From Acheta domesticus (taxonomy: Eukaryota > Arthropoda > Insecta > Orthoptera > Gryllidae), in assembly GCA_031308135.1 (NCBI GenBank), contig JAHLJT010000631.1, positions 223,519,654 to 223,583,653 of the forward strand: DNA of 64,000 nucleotides. The letters run 5' to 3'. Shown here piece by piece: positions 1 through 11,640 of the stretch (position 1 is the stretch's first letter; each line of letters starts with the position of its first letter). The notes under the pieces were generated by a model. The model searched no databases. It was not told where the DNA came from and was given only the letters and a program-made list of their open reading frames with translations. Both the position numbers and the translations under genes were made by a program.

Positions 1-3000
1 GAGAAAGAAGAAAGGCAACTTATTAAGAAAGTTAGTATTCACATATTTAGCTATTATTGTCTACAAAAGGTACAGATTATATTATTAATCATTCAATAAA
101 TTTCGGAACAATTACATTTAAGCTCAGAGCTGCATTGAAATAAAATGATGTTGTGTCTTTATCTTGAAAGAATGATATATCAAGATCTAAACAGAATGGG
201 GTTGGTCATTTAATCAAAAATCTTTGCACATGTGTGATTATATTTAGATACACACTGAACAAAAACTAAAATTTTGCTGTTCAGTACCAAGGGGTTAATG
301 TAGACAATCCTAAACTTAATGTCCATGTTAACCCGCACCCTCTATTTTGAAGATTTTGTCTCAGTATTACTTTATCCTAAAATGAAAAATACTTTTACTG
401 TGTGCAGAAGATAAGTAAAACATCAAGTTTTCATATGAAAGATATTTAAAATCAAAATTCTATAACTACCTTTTAATGTAGTGGCAACTTTTTCGAATTC
501 AACCACAAAACACACTTTCCACCATTATACAATGATCACAGAAGATATACTGGACAACCTTGGCTGGCTTAGGCAGAGGCATGTGGGGTCAATATTTAAG
601 AAATAATTTTGGCAGCTTACGAGCATTAAATATGGAATAACCATGTATTTGTTCACAGTAGCTCCCAGTCCACACTAGCCCCTGGTCCTCTACACATTTA
701 AAATATTATATGCACTTAAAAAATGGAGAAAAAGTAGTATAAATCATATGATCATTCTACCATAAGTGATTATATGTACATTTTAATTTATTAATGTGTG
801 ATTTTACACATTTTAATTATTTTAAAATTATTTATTTTATTTTATGAACTCTTGAAATAAGTGGCTAGTGTTATTATGATTATAAATGTAAATTTTCAAA
901 AATGATTAAAAAATGTTGGGAAATGTCTGCTCAATATTTATACTATGGCACTGAATATTTAAAACATTCTTTTAGTAAACGTTAAATATCTCATTCCAAT
1001 TTATTACCTACCATCTGCATTGTATATATAACTTTTTCATTAGAAATGTATTTTAAACATGAAGTTCCTGTCTAAATGAATTTTTATGTAGCCTGAAGGA
1101 AAAAGATAATTTGAAAATCTTTATCACATTCAAATAAATGTTGTTTCATGAACATTTGCAGAATGATGAACTGTGTATCAGTAACATTGTTTGTTGAAAG
1201 TTCATTTTTAAGCCTTCTCAATATGTTCATTAACTGAAATTAATTTACAATTAACTTAAGAATATTCTTGAATTTGGTCTATGCAAATAATGTTTTAATT
1301 TTATACTAACAGGAAGTGTAACAAGCAAGAAATATATCTTCAAGAATAACAAGCAAAATTACCAAAAAACATTATGAGTTTTTATGACAAATCTGTCTTC
1401 TCAATGAATAGCCTGAGTCAAATTTGCAAAAATTATCCCAATTCCAGGAACTGTTTAATTTATTTTCCAATTTTAACTTTATCACAGAATTTTAACTTAA
1501 GAAAATGTTGTTTTTTTTTCTTAAATGGTAGAGTGAAATAAATAATTAAATAAGTAATTAAAATTCGAAAGTGTTATTCAAAAGTGAAAGGTAACATATT
1601 TTCTTAGAAAATATGCCAATTAAAAATTGAATTTTCTTGTAAAAAAGTAGTAACTTTTCATCTCTTTTCACATCATAAAATTTAAGTAGACTAAAACAGG
1701 CCTGCAGGTTAGATAATCTTCGAGAAAGGCTTCATTATAATAATGAGAAAGAATCAACAACCGGGAACATTCTGCAAAACCAAGCTAGCTCATACATGAA
1801 AGGGATATTGTTGAAACAGATCTTTTAAAAACATAGTAATTTTGAGAATAAAAGTGTTGCTAATCTTCACTGAGACTCTCAAAGACATTCATATTACATA
1901 AGGCCTATATATTATTTTAGAACAAAATTAATCAAAAGAGATTAAATATGTTTTGGCTAGGTGAAATATTTGTATATCAATGTGAAATAAAAAATGTAAT
2001 AAGAAATCTAAACATGTACATACATGTAAAAATATAATAAATTATAATTCTTGAAAAGTGAAATGAAGTGGAAAAAATGCTTTCAGAGAAGTGACATTTA
2101 AGAACCTCAAGAGAATCAGATTACAAGAATCCACATAATTCTCATCCTTAACTTTTCAATTTAGTATGATTGAATCACATGAAATGCATGCTAATAAAGA
2201 ACACAGAAAATAATAATATATCTAAGATTAAGGATCATTTCATGACTCCCAGGATCATAGGAAGTGGGTGTGTTGTAATGGCAAATCAAAAAATTTCAAG
2301 GTTACTGCATGCCATTTAATAATTATGTTTTATTTAGAGTGACACACATAATAAGTAACAAGACAGAAAAAAGGTGTAAGTTATATTTCAACATATTTTC
2401 CGACACGAGAGAATTTTCGTTGTGACACACCACCTGACTTTTCTAAACCTTTATTTACATTTTTCTTTATTTAACATGGATAAGGATGCATATTATTTAA
2501 TATGGATAATATTAAATAAGGATAAAATTTATCCTTATTTGATATGCCTCCTGCATAATCTGTGCTCCAGGAAAATATTTTCCTGGCATCCATTCACCGA
2601 GAATATGGGACAAGTTCTACAAGACGGCGTTACGTCTGCCCACATTTCCTTGAGCGGCGAAATCCCTATCCCCCTTTGTTTGAATCAGAGAAGTTGAAAT
2701 GTGAATAAAAGTTGGTGGCAATAGCTTCTGAGATGAAATTTTCCCATCGGAAGCTATTTGCATCGGAAAACGAATTACAGCTTTGATTTGACATTCTTTA
2801 ATATTACAGCCGAAGATATATTCATTCCACGCGTCTCGCTTCTAGCAAACTAAGAGCTTCAACAAAACGAAAGCCGTTTCATCCAATTATACACTTTCAA
2901 GAACAGTTGAAGGCAAACGCATGTTGCCAAATTTGATCGATTTTCCATTCATATTGTGAAAGGTGCGCATTGACATTTCCATGAGATTGTAATCAAATAT

Positions 3001-4298
3001 ACTGAAACATTTCGTGCCATATCATTTCAAGTTATAGTTTTTCGTGGAGTGGTGTGTGTATCTGCGTAATCGCGAGCTGATCTAAAGCTGTAAAATCATG
3101 TAAGTAAATTCCACATTGAGATATTTAACGCATTTTTTGTAATTGTAGTTGGCAAAGAGTTGTATTGTAGCCATTTTATTTTGGAAAAAACATCTTTGTA
3201 ATTGCAACATTACAGTATTGGACAATTCGAAATATTTCAACGTCGATAAAAAATGTTATAATTATATAGATATGGAATTAAGTAGTAAATTTATTAAGTT
3301 TATTGTGAATTATAAACATCCTCACGGAGAGAAATAACAGCATCTCAGTACAGGACGGAACCTCATTTCAACTTCAAGATTTCTAAGTAGCGAGGACATT
3401 ATGTCACTAATATGAACAATAGCAACATGACGGTTGAAAGCACTAATTTATTACGTGATACATTTTCATTTTATCCATTAATGTGTTTGTTTCACACTTC
3501 CTAGAAAAGCCATTCCGTATCTTCATCGCAAGAAGGGGTTTCGTTTTGTATTATTGAAGCAATTGGTTGTTTTAAAAAATCTACTTCCCTGTTTACCACA
3601 TACATCCCAGCGCATTTTTTATCATTTCACAAGTTTTAAATGTCTAGTTTTCAGTTTTGTAGTGTCCATTCCTTAACTCGAAAATGCATATTTTGACCTT
3701 CACTAGAGGATCCTCCTTCAAAGGATCTGTGGGCACCTCAGCCATTTTTTATTGAACAAAATTGGTCTTCTTAACAATTATTAAACAAATGATAAGACTT
3801 TTCAGACGTAGTAAACAAATAGTATATTTTTGCTCTATGATTTAATGAAACATACATTCAAATATTTATTTAAATTCAGTTCGCAGTGCAATCGTGAAAC
3901 AAAAATTAGCATTGGAAGATAATGTTTTAGACTTTTACTCCTCTGCACTTCATTGCACTCCGTCCACACTGATTTTTGCATCGAAATTAAGAACATGTTT
4001 GTTTTCCTATTACGTGAACTGAACATTAGCAGGAACGTCATAAGTTTGTAATTGTTGGCGGCGTATCGACGAACTGAGATTTTTTTCCAAGACCTTGTCA
4101 GTCGAGTGCCTTTGCTCCAAGCGAAAGGAGTACTTAGTCACAATTACGCAATTTTGCAGGCAGGGTGCGCGTGTATCCCATGACTGTCGTACAACACTTT
4201 GAGCTCTCATAAATAAAACAAAAGAACATAGTACAATAAACATACAGATATATTACGATAAAGTATTTTATACTGTATCACTATAGTTGTTTTTTTTT
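1..4298. other. AT-rich intergenic DNA, no gene seen
   Basis: Strongly AT-rich, with no frame longer than about 91 codons and none resembling a known family. The short frames have no plausible initiation context or recognisable domain. The notable structure is a perfect 20-bp palindrome (listed separately), preceded at about 2514-2540 by an imperfect AT palindrome. Confidence 0.6.
2567..2586. repeat. perfect 20-bp palindrome
   Basis: The sequence CCAGGAAAATATTTTCCTGG is its own reverse complement. It lies 27 bases downstream of a second, imperfect palindrome (2514-2540). This could be a dyad binding site or a hairpin; no function can be assigned from sequence alone. Confidence 0.6.
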
Positions 4299-4850
4299 CG
4301 ATTGATTGGTGATTCCGGGCGCGTCAATTGCTAAGATGGTTAGTTTCGTAAGTGCGGTTCGTGTTTTCATCGCGGTAAGTGGTGGTGATTTTCTTCCGCT
4401 GCCTGGCGAGATCCGTCGCCGACTTACGGCTTGCGAGGATTTTCCCAAACGAGTATCTTCAACACCACCTAGATATGTCTAGTTGGTGTTAGTATCTCGC
4501 ACCAGTGGGGCACCGCTCCAGCCGTGACAAGCTCTAAGCTCCCGACTGGTCTCCCGACAAGTGTGATAGTGAGTGTGTGCGAAAGTAAGGGGTGAAGTTA
4601 CAAGGAAGAGGAAGGAAAGAATTCGCGCGGTCTGCAGCCCGTTCGGTGTCCGGCATTCGAATGGTGTTGACCGGAGAAACCACGGAAAACTACCGATCCG
4701 ACCAGCCGGCCGCTAGAATTCTCCTCCAGACAGCGGCTGAATTCAAACTAGCTATATAGCTAGTGTCGAAAGTTCAGTCACCGTCGGAACTCGAACCCTA
4801 GAAACTCCCAGCCTGAGGCACTGCAATAATGTCAGTTGATATCCTGACCT
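4299..4850 (-). mobile_element. tRNA-derived SINE, full-length copy 1
   Basis: This belongs to a dispersed family of about 550 bp also seen at 9444-10236, 22180-22475, 29163-29694, 41316-41375 and 41770-42264. Read on the minus strand it begins with a tRNA-like head: a box-A-like stretch near 4840, then box B GGTTCGAGTTCC at about 4787-4798. A GC-rich body follows, and it ends in a short tail of ATC/AATC units (gattgattgg on the plus strand at 4300). Shared body landmarks are an EcoRI-containing block near 4715 and a GGAAGGAAAGA block near 4610. No coding potential. This is inferred to be a Pol III SINE mobilised in trans by a LINE. Confidence 0.7.
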
Positions 4851-5223
4851 TTGTTAGTACGATAAAATTTAAGTTTGAACAGAAATATTGTTACGAGCAA
4901 AAGAATAAACGTCTGGAGTGCCCACACATCCCGAAGTGTTTCCGGGTTAATCGAAACTCAGACAACCAGCAGTGTTTCATATTTGCTTACATTTGAAGGA
5001 ATAGGCTTTTATTACGTAATCGATCAATTAAAGTTTTATTGTAATATGTATTGTGAACACTAATTTAAAAGCTTCGAAGAGCACATTTCGATATTTTGTC
5101 ATGAAAATTACATTGAGAAGCGTAAGGCGTAGTAATTTTGTACTTTGTAGTGCATTTGAATGTTATTTCCTTTGTTATCTACTCGCTCCATATTTTGAGA
5201 ATGGTTATTTACGAAAATTAATA

Positions 5224-5310
5224 TCGTAGGACATCTCATATAATACAAGACTGGAGAATTATCAAAGGAGCCCGTTGGGCAAATTTCGATAACAGTTGAA
5301 TTATACTTTT
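5224..5310. repeat. foldback-element fragment, copy 1
   Basis: This stretch resembles the left arm and loop of the foldback at 46682-46787. Both have tATCGTA, then an AATAC-like block, then AGA(T/C)TGG(A) and ATTATCAAA, then a GGAGCCCGTTGGG-type loop and a TTCGATAAC-type return. The right arm is badly eroded here. Probably a decayed MITE. Confidence 0.5.
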
Positions 5311-5596
5311 AAACTTTTTAACAGTGGTAAGCACGAGCCCCGTTGAGAAGGACGTTCGCGAATTAATTAAAAAAATCATTTCAAGTTTAATCATTAATCA
5401 AATAATCATTTAAGGCAAGAGGTGCAACAATGACCTAATGCCATCTATCGCAATAGAAAAATCGAAGTATAAGAATAAATGTTAGTGACGAGAGCTGGTG
5501 ACAAAATCTAATTACCAAAACTTCGCAATCTCTTATAACATTAAATATTTTGCATCGAAAACCGAGCTACAGATTTGCTATAAAATACTTTCACGT

Positions 5597-5720
5597 ATTT
5601 ACAACTGCCTCTGACGTCATCCTATCGGAAGGTTGACCTAGTGACGTCATGCAAAGACGTGTAAGCTCCCTATTGGATGTCACCGTAACAGCTGATGACC
5701 TGTCAGAGGCAGCTGTAAAT
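5597..5720. repeat. inverted repeat (foldback), carries two CRE-like sites
   Basis: The arm at 5597-5622 (TATTTACAACTGCCTCTGAC...) pairs with the arm at 5693-5720, whose reverse complement begins TATTTACAGCTGCCTCTGAC. The interior holds TGACGTCAT at 5612-5620 and again at 5642-5650, perfect matches to the cAMP-response-element core. It sits directly beside a larger palindrome (5729-5953). A MITE-like origin is likely; regulatory use is speculative. Confidence 0.6.
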
Positions 5721-5728
5721 AAACAGCA

Positions 5729-5953
5729 GTGTATACTTCGGTTTTATAACGTTGCGCGTGTGGACCTGTCTTCACGATGGAATATCTCTCGGAATTTCGC
5801 GTCTTTATCGGTCGTGTCGCGTCCATCGCACTGCTTGATACGGTCGCGATCATGCGACATCTAGCGAAACGACCGAAAAAGATGCGAAATGATGTGAGAT
5901 ATTCCATCGTGAAGACAGGCCCTGAGGCGCCAAGTTATAAAAACCGATGTATA
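5729..5953. repeat. about 225-bp imperfect palindrome (foldback MITE)
   Basis: The two halves are reverse complements over about 105 bp each, centred near 5841. GTGTATACTTCGG at 5729 mirrors CCGATGTATAG at 5943-5953, and CCTGTCTTCACGATGGAATA at 5765 mirrors its exact complement around 5898-5918. Because of this symmetry both strands carry similar short frames beginning MEYL; these are a by-product of the palindrome, not genes. Confidence 0.75.
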
Positions 5954-6814
5954 GTCCTGTCGTAGAAATAACCCCATCTCCTCTCGCATCTAGGAAAATG
6001 ATGGCTCAAGAAAACGTGCGCGAATAATAGTACTACATGTGTGCGAGTGCATACAGCAGCAAACAGTTCGGTGAACGTTGTAATCGAAGCATATATCGCA
6101 ATAACTTCATCGATTATTCTTTTTAAGTGTAAATTCTATCGCGATGTAAGGACATGAGTAAGCTATTATAGTTCGTCGCACCTTGTTTTGCTCGTGCGCA
6201 GCACCAGTTTACGGCACGAGCCACGTGATCACAACACGGGCACTTTGAAAAGCCAGACCAGACGCTGGCCGGCAGTGACAAGTTTCAACGGTGATCAACC
6301 AAAAATAACATGATGAAGGTGTACTTGAAATAAAAGATGCAATATTTTTTAAAAAAAGCTTTATATATCTGGTTGAAATAAGATTACCATAAATTTTCAG
6401 AGCGAATTCCGGATGTAATACTGGGGGAGGTATTTATAACCTAAAATAGGCTATCAGAATGTAGTAAATGTGTTTATTAACGAAGTAATATTGTTATATA
6501 ATTCGGAATACATCAGCTAAGTAATGTTTATTTGGCTAATTCGAACTGGTTCTTCTGCTAGAAATTCTCGTTGAATTTTTTTGGTGTATATTTCTCAGTA
6601 AAGATAACTTTTTATATGCCAAAGATTTCTTCATCGTCGAGCACCCTACTCTAGCTAGTATTTGCCAGCGCTAAAGAGGAGACCCTTCGAGAATCTTAGA
6701 TCCTAATCGGAAAGGCACGTACCAATTTCCAATGCTTTGATCATCTACTCCGTTCTTTCAAATCACTTCAAATTTTCGTTGTGTTGTCAGTGTGATTAGT
6801 GATTAGCGTTTACT
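5954..6814. other. intergenic, no gene seen
   Basis: Mixed-composition DNA with no frame over 60 codons that resembles a protein. No recognisable TE ends were found. Confidence 0.5.
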
Positions 6815-7635
6815 GCTCTTATATTTTGAGCTACTTTTCACAGAAAACGGTAGCGTTTTCGAGAAACTTTACTTGACATTATTTAAAGCATATATACTCG
6901 TAAATATAATAATGTGAAAAAATTGCCGATAATGTAAATATTAACGACGTGAGAGACAAGTAAAAAAATTACATTTTTGTAATTTTGGAAAAAACCAACC
7001 GATAGACCAATATGCCTTTATGTCATCTGATAGAGTAAATTTACCACTATCCCTACCAAAAGTTTAAAGAAAAAATTTGGAGCCGTTTTTGAGGAAATCT
7101 TGTTTTTGTAATTTTTTAATGTTGCACATATTGCACGAAAACTACTAAACTTTTGAGAAACATTTACATGACCTTTATGAAAGAACTCAATATGCAGAAC
7201 AAATTTTATTTGAAGAAAAAATCTCTATCTTCAATTTTGTAGCTGAAGAAAGACGCCGAAAAAAATTAAAACTTTCAACATTTTCGAAAATTCAGAGTTA
7301 TCCGTGAAAATCGGACATATGCCATGTTAATAAGTGTATTTTACTCTATTCATACAAGAAATTTAAAGAAAAAGTTTGGCCCCGTTTTTGAGAAAAGTCT
7401 GACGGACGGACAGACGGACGTTTTCCTTTCAATTGGGTTTTCGGTATCAAGGACCTAGAAAACAGGGTTTCTGGCTACACCACGTGTTGGGGGATTTTTT
7501 TTCTTAGTTTAGCAAGTGGTTTTATCCACTTATTCGTTTTCACGGCCCGACAATTAATTTTTTTCCGCCGAAAATTGGCCATTTTTTCGCGCAGCATTAC
7601 ATAACTTTCCCTATACTACGTATAGAAAGTAAAAA
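6815..7635 (+). repeat. repeat A, copy 1 (plus orientation)
   Basis: Non-coding AT-rich repeat that shares ordered blocks with copies elsewhere. These are a ttcacagaaaacg block (6836), a TTTGGAGCCGTTTTTGAG block at about 7077 that recurs as TTTGGCCCCGTTTTTGAG at about 7376 (spacing near 295 bp), a GACGGACGGACAGACGGACG block at about 7400, TTTCTGGCTACACCACGTGT at about 7468, a TTTATCCACTTATTCG block and a terminal tactacgtatagaaagtaa. It is listed here under a working name; no known TE family was recognised. Confidence 0.75.
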
Positions 7636-7723
7636 AATAACTAATTCTTGGCTTAGTTAAGAAACAGAGGAATTTACTGTGATCCAAATTAAATTTTTAA
7701 AAAAATGTATACTTTAATACGAA

Positions 7724-8035
7724 CTAACTAGCTAAATGTGGCGTTGCTAACACTTTCTTTGGTTTCTTTGTCTTTTCTTTTTTTTCTTTCTTCGGTTCAG
7801 AGTCCTCTTTGTTCAGTTTAGATGTCTTCTCAGCGTTGCGATCTAACCACTTAAATTTTGCAATTATTTTGTGATTTTGAGCACGATTTCTACCTTTGGC
7901 TTTCCCGAACCTTAATTGATTCATAAAATTGACTTTGTCAAGAGTTATTTCGTAATGTTTTACTTTCAAATTTGTCGTAGGACACATTTTTAAAATCAAT
8001 TTGAAAACCACCCGACGTTGTCGGCAAACACGCAT
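7724..8035 (-). CDS. hypothetical lysine-rich 103-residue frame
   Basis: I do not recognise this frame. It has an ATG start with an in-frame stop directly upstream. The N-terminal half is mixed and basic (about residues 1-70). The C-terminal third (about residues 71-98) is a lysine/glutamate-rich low-complexity run resembling disordered nucleolar or chromatin tails. No signal peptide or membrane segment is evident. It lies between repeat A copy 1 and a repeat shared with 55328-55385, so it could be part of a mobile element, a terminal exon or chance. The length alone is modest evidence in AT-rich DNA. Confidence 0.25.
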   Translation of the reverse strand: MRVCRQRRVVFKLILKMCPTTNLKVKHYEITLDKVNFMNQLRFGKAKGRNRAQNHKIIAKFKWLDRNAEKTSKLNKEDSEPKKEKKEKTKKPKKVLATPHLAS

Positions 8036-8127
8036 TTATCAGTTGCGCCTCCGGGTCACTTGGCCTGTAGATCCTGATTTCTCAGATAAAAATTATCGCA
8101 TTCTCGATATTCTTTGAAATGTGAAGG

Positions 8128-8235
8128 TAACTTCTCCCCATAGCTCATAGTAAGGTGAATTCACTTCTCCCCATAGCTCGTCATACGCAGTTTTAACTGT
8201 TTTTTGACGTAAATAAATAAATAAATAAATAACTA
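8128..8235 (-). repeat. repeat shared with 55328-55385, ending in an AAAT microsatellite
   Basis: Read on the minus strand, 8235-8158 (AAAT-type tail, GTCAAAAAACAGTTAAAAC, then GACGAGCTATGGGGAGAAGT) matches 55328-55385 closely. GAGCTATGGGGAGAAGT occurs twice here (about 8133-8150 and 8163-8180). The AAAT run is at 8211-8231. Possibly the end of a retroelement. Confidence 0.55.
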
Positions 8236-9443
8236 TTGAAAGAAGTTGGAATCTTTAAGGACAAGGTAATGGAAATAGCCGATGACGACATCAATGTGGA
8301 CGTTGCAGAGGACACGGCCTGTGAAAGAGCTATTTCGACAACGCGGAATAGCTCACTTTGAGTAACAAGGGCCAGCCTCAGATCTGAGCTGGAGGGGATG
8401 GGGCGGCAGCTCATCATGTTAAATCGAAAAGTGGAGGGGGAGGGTTGCGGCAAAGTGCAACACAGTGACATGTATATCTTACAAAAACAGACAAAAGTAT
8501 CCGAGGAAAAGCTTTTTATTAGTTGTCGTAAACATGACACTGGACTATCAATATTAAATAAACATATTATAATATTTAGACTAAAATAATATTTAATTTT
8601 CTAGTATTTGTTGGACATTTTACGAAAAAAATTCAATATTATCTCGATTTTCTTTAAAAATATTTCGATGCACTCATTAAACATGATCCGACGAGTCTTT
8701 ACCGTAATACTCCTCAATCAGGTCTTCACTATTAAATGGGTACTAGCGTACCCAGGCGAGAACTCTCGCATGCTATATCCCAGTTTCTTCGTTATTTTTC
8801 CATTTCCAAATTAAGCCTGTAATATATATTTTTCTTCAAGATCCTCTTTTCCTCCGTCACTTGTTCTATATGTCTCTTTGTTATTGATAACAATATAATA
8901 CACCCTTGTCAACACAAACTATTCTTATTTAAGTTTACTATCGACCAAAGAGGTACACCCATGTAATTCAATCCTATAGAATATCAAGTAATTAGTAATT
9001 TCACATACAGTTGCAGATTCTACAGGTTCTAACTAGGTGGGGTAGAATCGAGAAGCGTCGAACCATCAAAAATGTAATAGAATAGTAAAGAAGATCTCAT
9101 CCTGTAGATTACGGTCTGAAGAAAGTTTATTTGAGGCCTTTGGCCTCAACATTCTAGTAGTTTTAAGGCCCTAGAACGCTTCTTTAGGAGTTATTTAACG
9201 ATATAGATTTATAAATCCTGACGTGCGTTTCGGGTTGCATTTTACATGAATATGTAGATGCGTTTTTTAAACAAATCCTTCATATTTTTAAAGTCAAAGT
9301 GCAATTCGTCACGTCTCCGTGAAATTCTCTTTCTTTAGAGTCTTCATTTATAGAGATTGCGTTTGAGAGCCGCAAAGGGAAGGTATACTACTGAAATAAT
9401 ATAGGAGACGATTGAAGGATCGTTCTCCGGTGGCCATTACAGC
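8236..9443. other. intergenic, no gene seen
   Basis: No frame with recognisable similarity. The short frames here (115 codons or fewer) are low-complexity and lack family motifs. Confidence 0.5.
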
Positions 9444-10236
9444 TAATGATTGTTAATGTTTTCGGGCGTGTCAACTGCTAAGATCGTTTGTCCCGTGAGT
9501 GCAATGCATGCATTTTCCTCGGGAGATGGCAGTAATCTTCCCCTACTGGATGGTGGGATCCAGCGCCGACCAACAAGACAGCTAGCGGGGCTTTTTCTAA
9601 ACAAGTATCTCCCACCAGCGTGGTCCCGCCCCAGCCGGGCAAGTTCTAGGCTCCCGACTGGGCTCTCGGCATGTGTGGTAGTATAGTGCATGTAAGTGTA
9701 GGCAGGGACGGATCCAGCCGATCATTTTTTTGGGGGGGGGCATCGTAGATTTTTGTTAAATATATGTTATTATGTGTATATTATTTATGTACTGTAGATA
9801 TGAAAATACAAAATATTGTTTAAAGAATTACATAATTTGAACATAAATATTTACATTAATTTTGTCAAGTAAAGGAAGGCAAACGAAAACTCTTGAACTT
9901 TTGGGGGAGGGGCATGGCCCCCATGCTCCCCTCCCTCTGAATCCGCCAGTATGTATAGGCCAAGGAAGAGGAAGGAAAGATCGCGCGTAGGGTATGTGGT
10001 CAGTTTGTTAGGGTACTGCTCCGGCATTCGTCTATAGTTGTTCATAGAAATCACAGAAAAACTACTGATCAGAACAACCGGTCGCTAGAATTCTCCTTCA
10101 TACACCAACTCTACTCGACCTAGCTATCCAGCTAGTATCGAAAATTCTGTTACCTTCGGGACTCCAACCCTAGAACCTTTTGGTCATAGGCACAGCAGTA
10201 AATCAGTTGATGGTCGGAGACACCTAAGCCGGTAGG
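9444..10236 (-). mobile_element. tRNA-derived SINE, copy 2, interrupted by a MITE
   Basis: Same family and orientation as 4299-4850. On the minus strand the tRNA-like head lies near 10236-10160 (box-A-like TAGGTGTCTCCGACCATC and a degenerate box B, GGGTTGGAGTCC). The body has the GAATTCTCCT block near 10090 and GGAAGGAAAGATCGCGCG near 9970. The 3' part, with cgggcgtgtcaactgctaag on the plus strand, ends near 9444. Removing the insertion at 9703-9951 leaves about 544 bp, the length of the other full copies. Confidence 0.7.
9703..9951. mobile_element. hAT-type MITE nested in SINE copy 2
   Basis: The left end CAGGGACGGATCCAG and the right end (reverse complement TACTGGCGGATTCAG) form imperfect terminal inverted repeats of the CAG-GGCGGATCCAG type known from hAT MITEs. 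G-rich and C-rich runs lie just inside. The flanking octamers agtgtagg and tgtatagg match at 6 of 8 positions, consistent with an eroded 8-bp target duplication. Non-autonomous; no coding. Confidence 0.65.
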
Positions 10237-10861
10237 AGCTATCTCAAAACGGAGAGTGCCGCCTAATGAACGGAAAGAAGGTTCCTTTTAAAACGGAGCG
10301 GTTCCCAATGGAGTCGATATTGGTAAGGGCAAATTTTTCCCAAACACTGATACATCTATATTTCGATACTTCACCAAAAGGTTTTCGATGTAGATGAAAA
10401 CATTGATGTTTAAAATATATCTTCAAATACGATAAAGCAGATGGTACTTTCTCACCCTATTTCCATTTTAATTATAGTACTTACGAGTTATATTTTATTA
10501 TTTCGTCATACATAAATAATGAGTTAAAAATAATATTTATCGAATGGAAAAAAGGAGATAAAAAATAAAGGACATCATGTGTTCTATATTTTCATTTATT
10601 TACTTCCATTCATCGAAGTAAAATGTCCTAGATCTAATGTGATACATAATGCATAAATGTTAGTTTTAAATATAATTCGCATTAAATCACTTTATTATCT
10701 TAATTTTTAATCATTATTTTTTATAAGTAAGGTTCAAAATGCAGTTTAACGATTCCACCACGTACAAAATCATCGAAAAAGATAACATAAACAATTATTA
10801 AAAAACACACAAAATGACAACGAACAATGAAGCTTAAGAAGATCCTTTTGACAAGAACAAC
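10237..10861. other. intergenic AT-rich DNA, no gene seen
   Basis: Very AT-rich, with no supported frame or TE end. Confidence 0.5.
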
Positions 10862-11640
10862 TTACTTTCTCGTATACGTGCTACGAGTATACGGGGTAAT
10901 ATCCATAATGCAGAGACATTTATATAATGCTACCGAAAATCGATTTCGAAATTGCAACGGAAATAGATGTTTTAGGGGCCCCTGATGCCGAAAAAGTGTT
11001 TTTCAAAATGGCCTTCCGTCTGTGAACACTAGCATCTAAACCATATGTGAGATTTTTTCACAAATGGATATTGCGCAGTCGATCTGGATCGACACAAAGC
11101 TCTGAGATTTTGAAAAAAAAAATCATTAATTTTTGGTTGTACTTTACACGAAACCCCAGGGACATTTGCGACAGTTTCTCAAAAATGGCTCCAGATTTTT
11201 TCTTTAAATTTTTTGAAAGGATAGAGTAAAATGCACTTATAATGATGGTAAGGTCTGTTTTTTACTGTTAACTTTGAATTTTCGAACATTTCAAAAGTTT
11301 GAAATTTTTTCCGCGTATACCTATTATTACAAAATTGAGATTTTTCCTTCAAATGAAATTTTTTCTCCATAATTAGTTCTTTTTTTAATGACATGTAGTG
11401 CGTTTTATAGAAATTTTTTGTCGTTTTGCGTAAAAATGTGCAATATTAAAATTGTTGCGTAAATAATTTGCAAATATATAAACAAGATTTTCTCAAAAAC
11501 AGCTTCAAACTTTCTCTTTAAACTTTTGGCGGGGATACAGATAAATGTACTCTATAAGATTACATAAATCCCATTTTGCTGTATTTTTTTCTAAAAAATT
11601 TCATTAATTTGCACTTTTACAAAATACTAACGTATCATAA
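10862..11640 (-). repeat. repeat A, copy 2 (minus orientation)
   Basis: It begins TTACTTTCTCGTATACGTGC followed by the partly complementary gagtatacg, the palindromic cap of the family. Next come the reverse complement of the GTTCACAGACGG block (near 11020) and a CTCCAGATTTTTTCTTTAAA block (near 11188). A gaatttt/ttcgaa module follows and recurs near 11500-11530. Non-coding. Confidence 0.65.

Noticed and set aside
5680..5965. Two similar small proteins on opposite strands beginning MEYL
   Set aside because: They are mirror products of one DNA palindrome.
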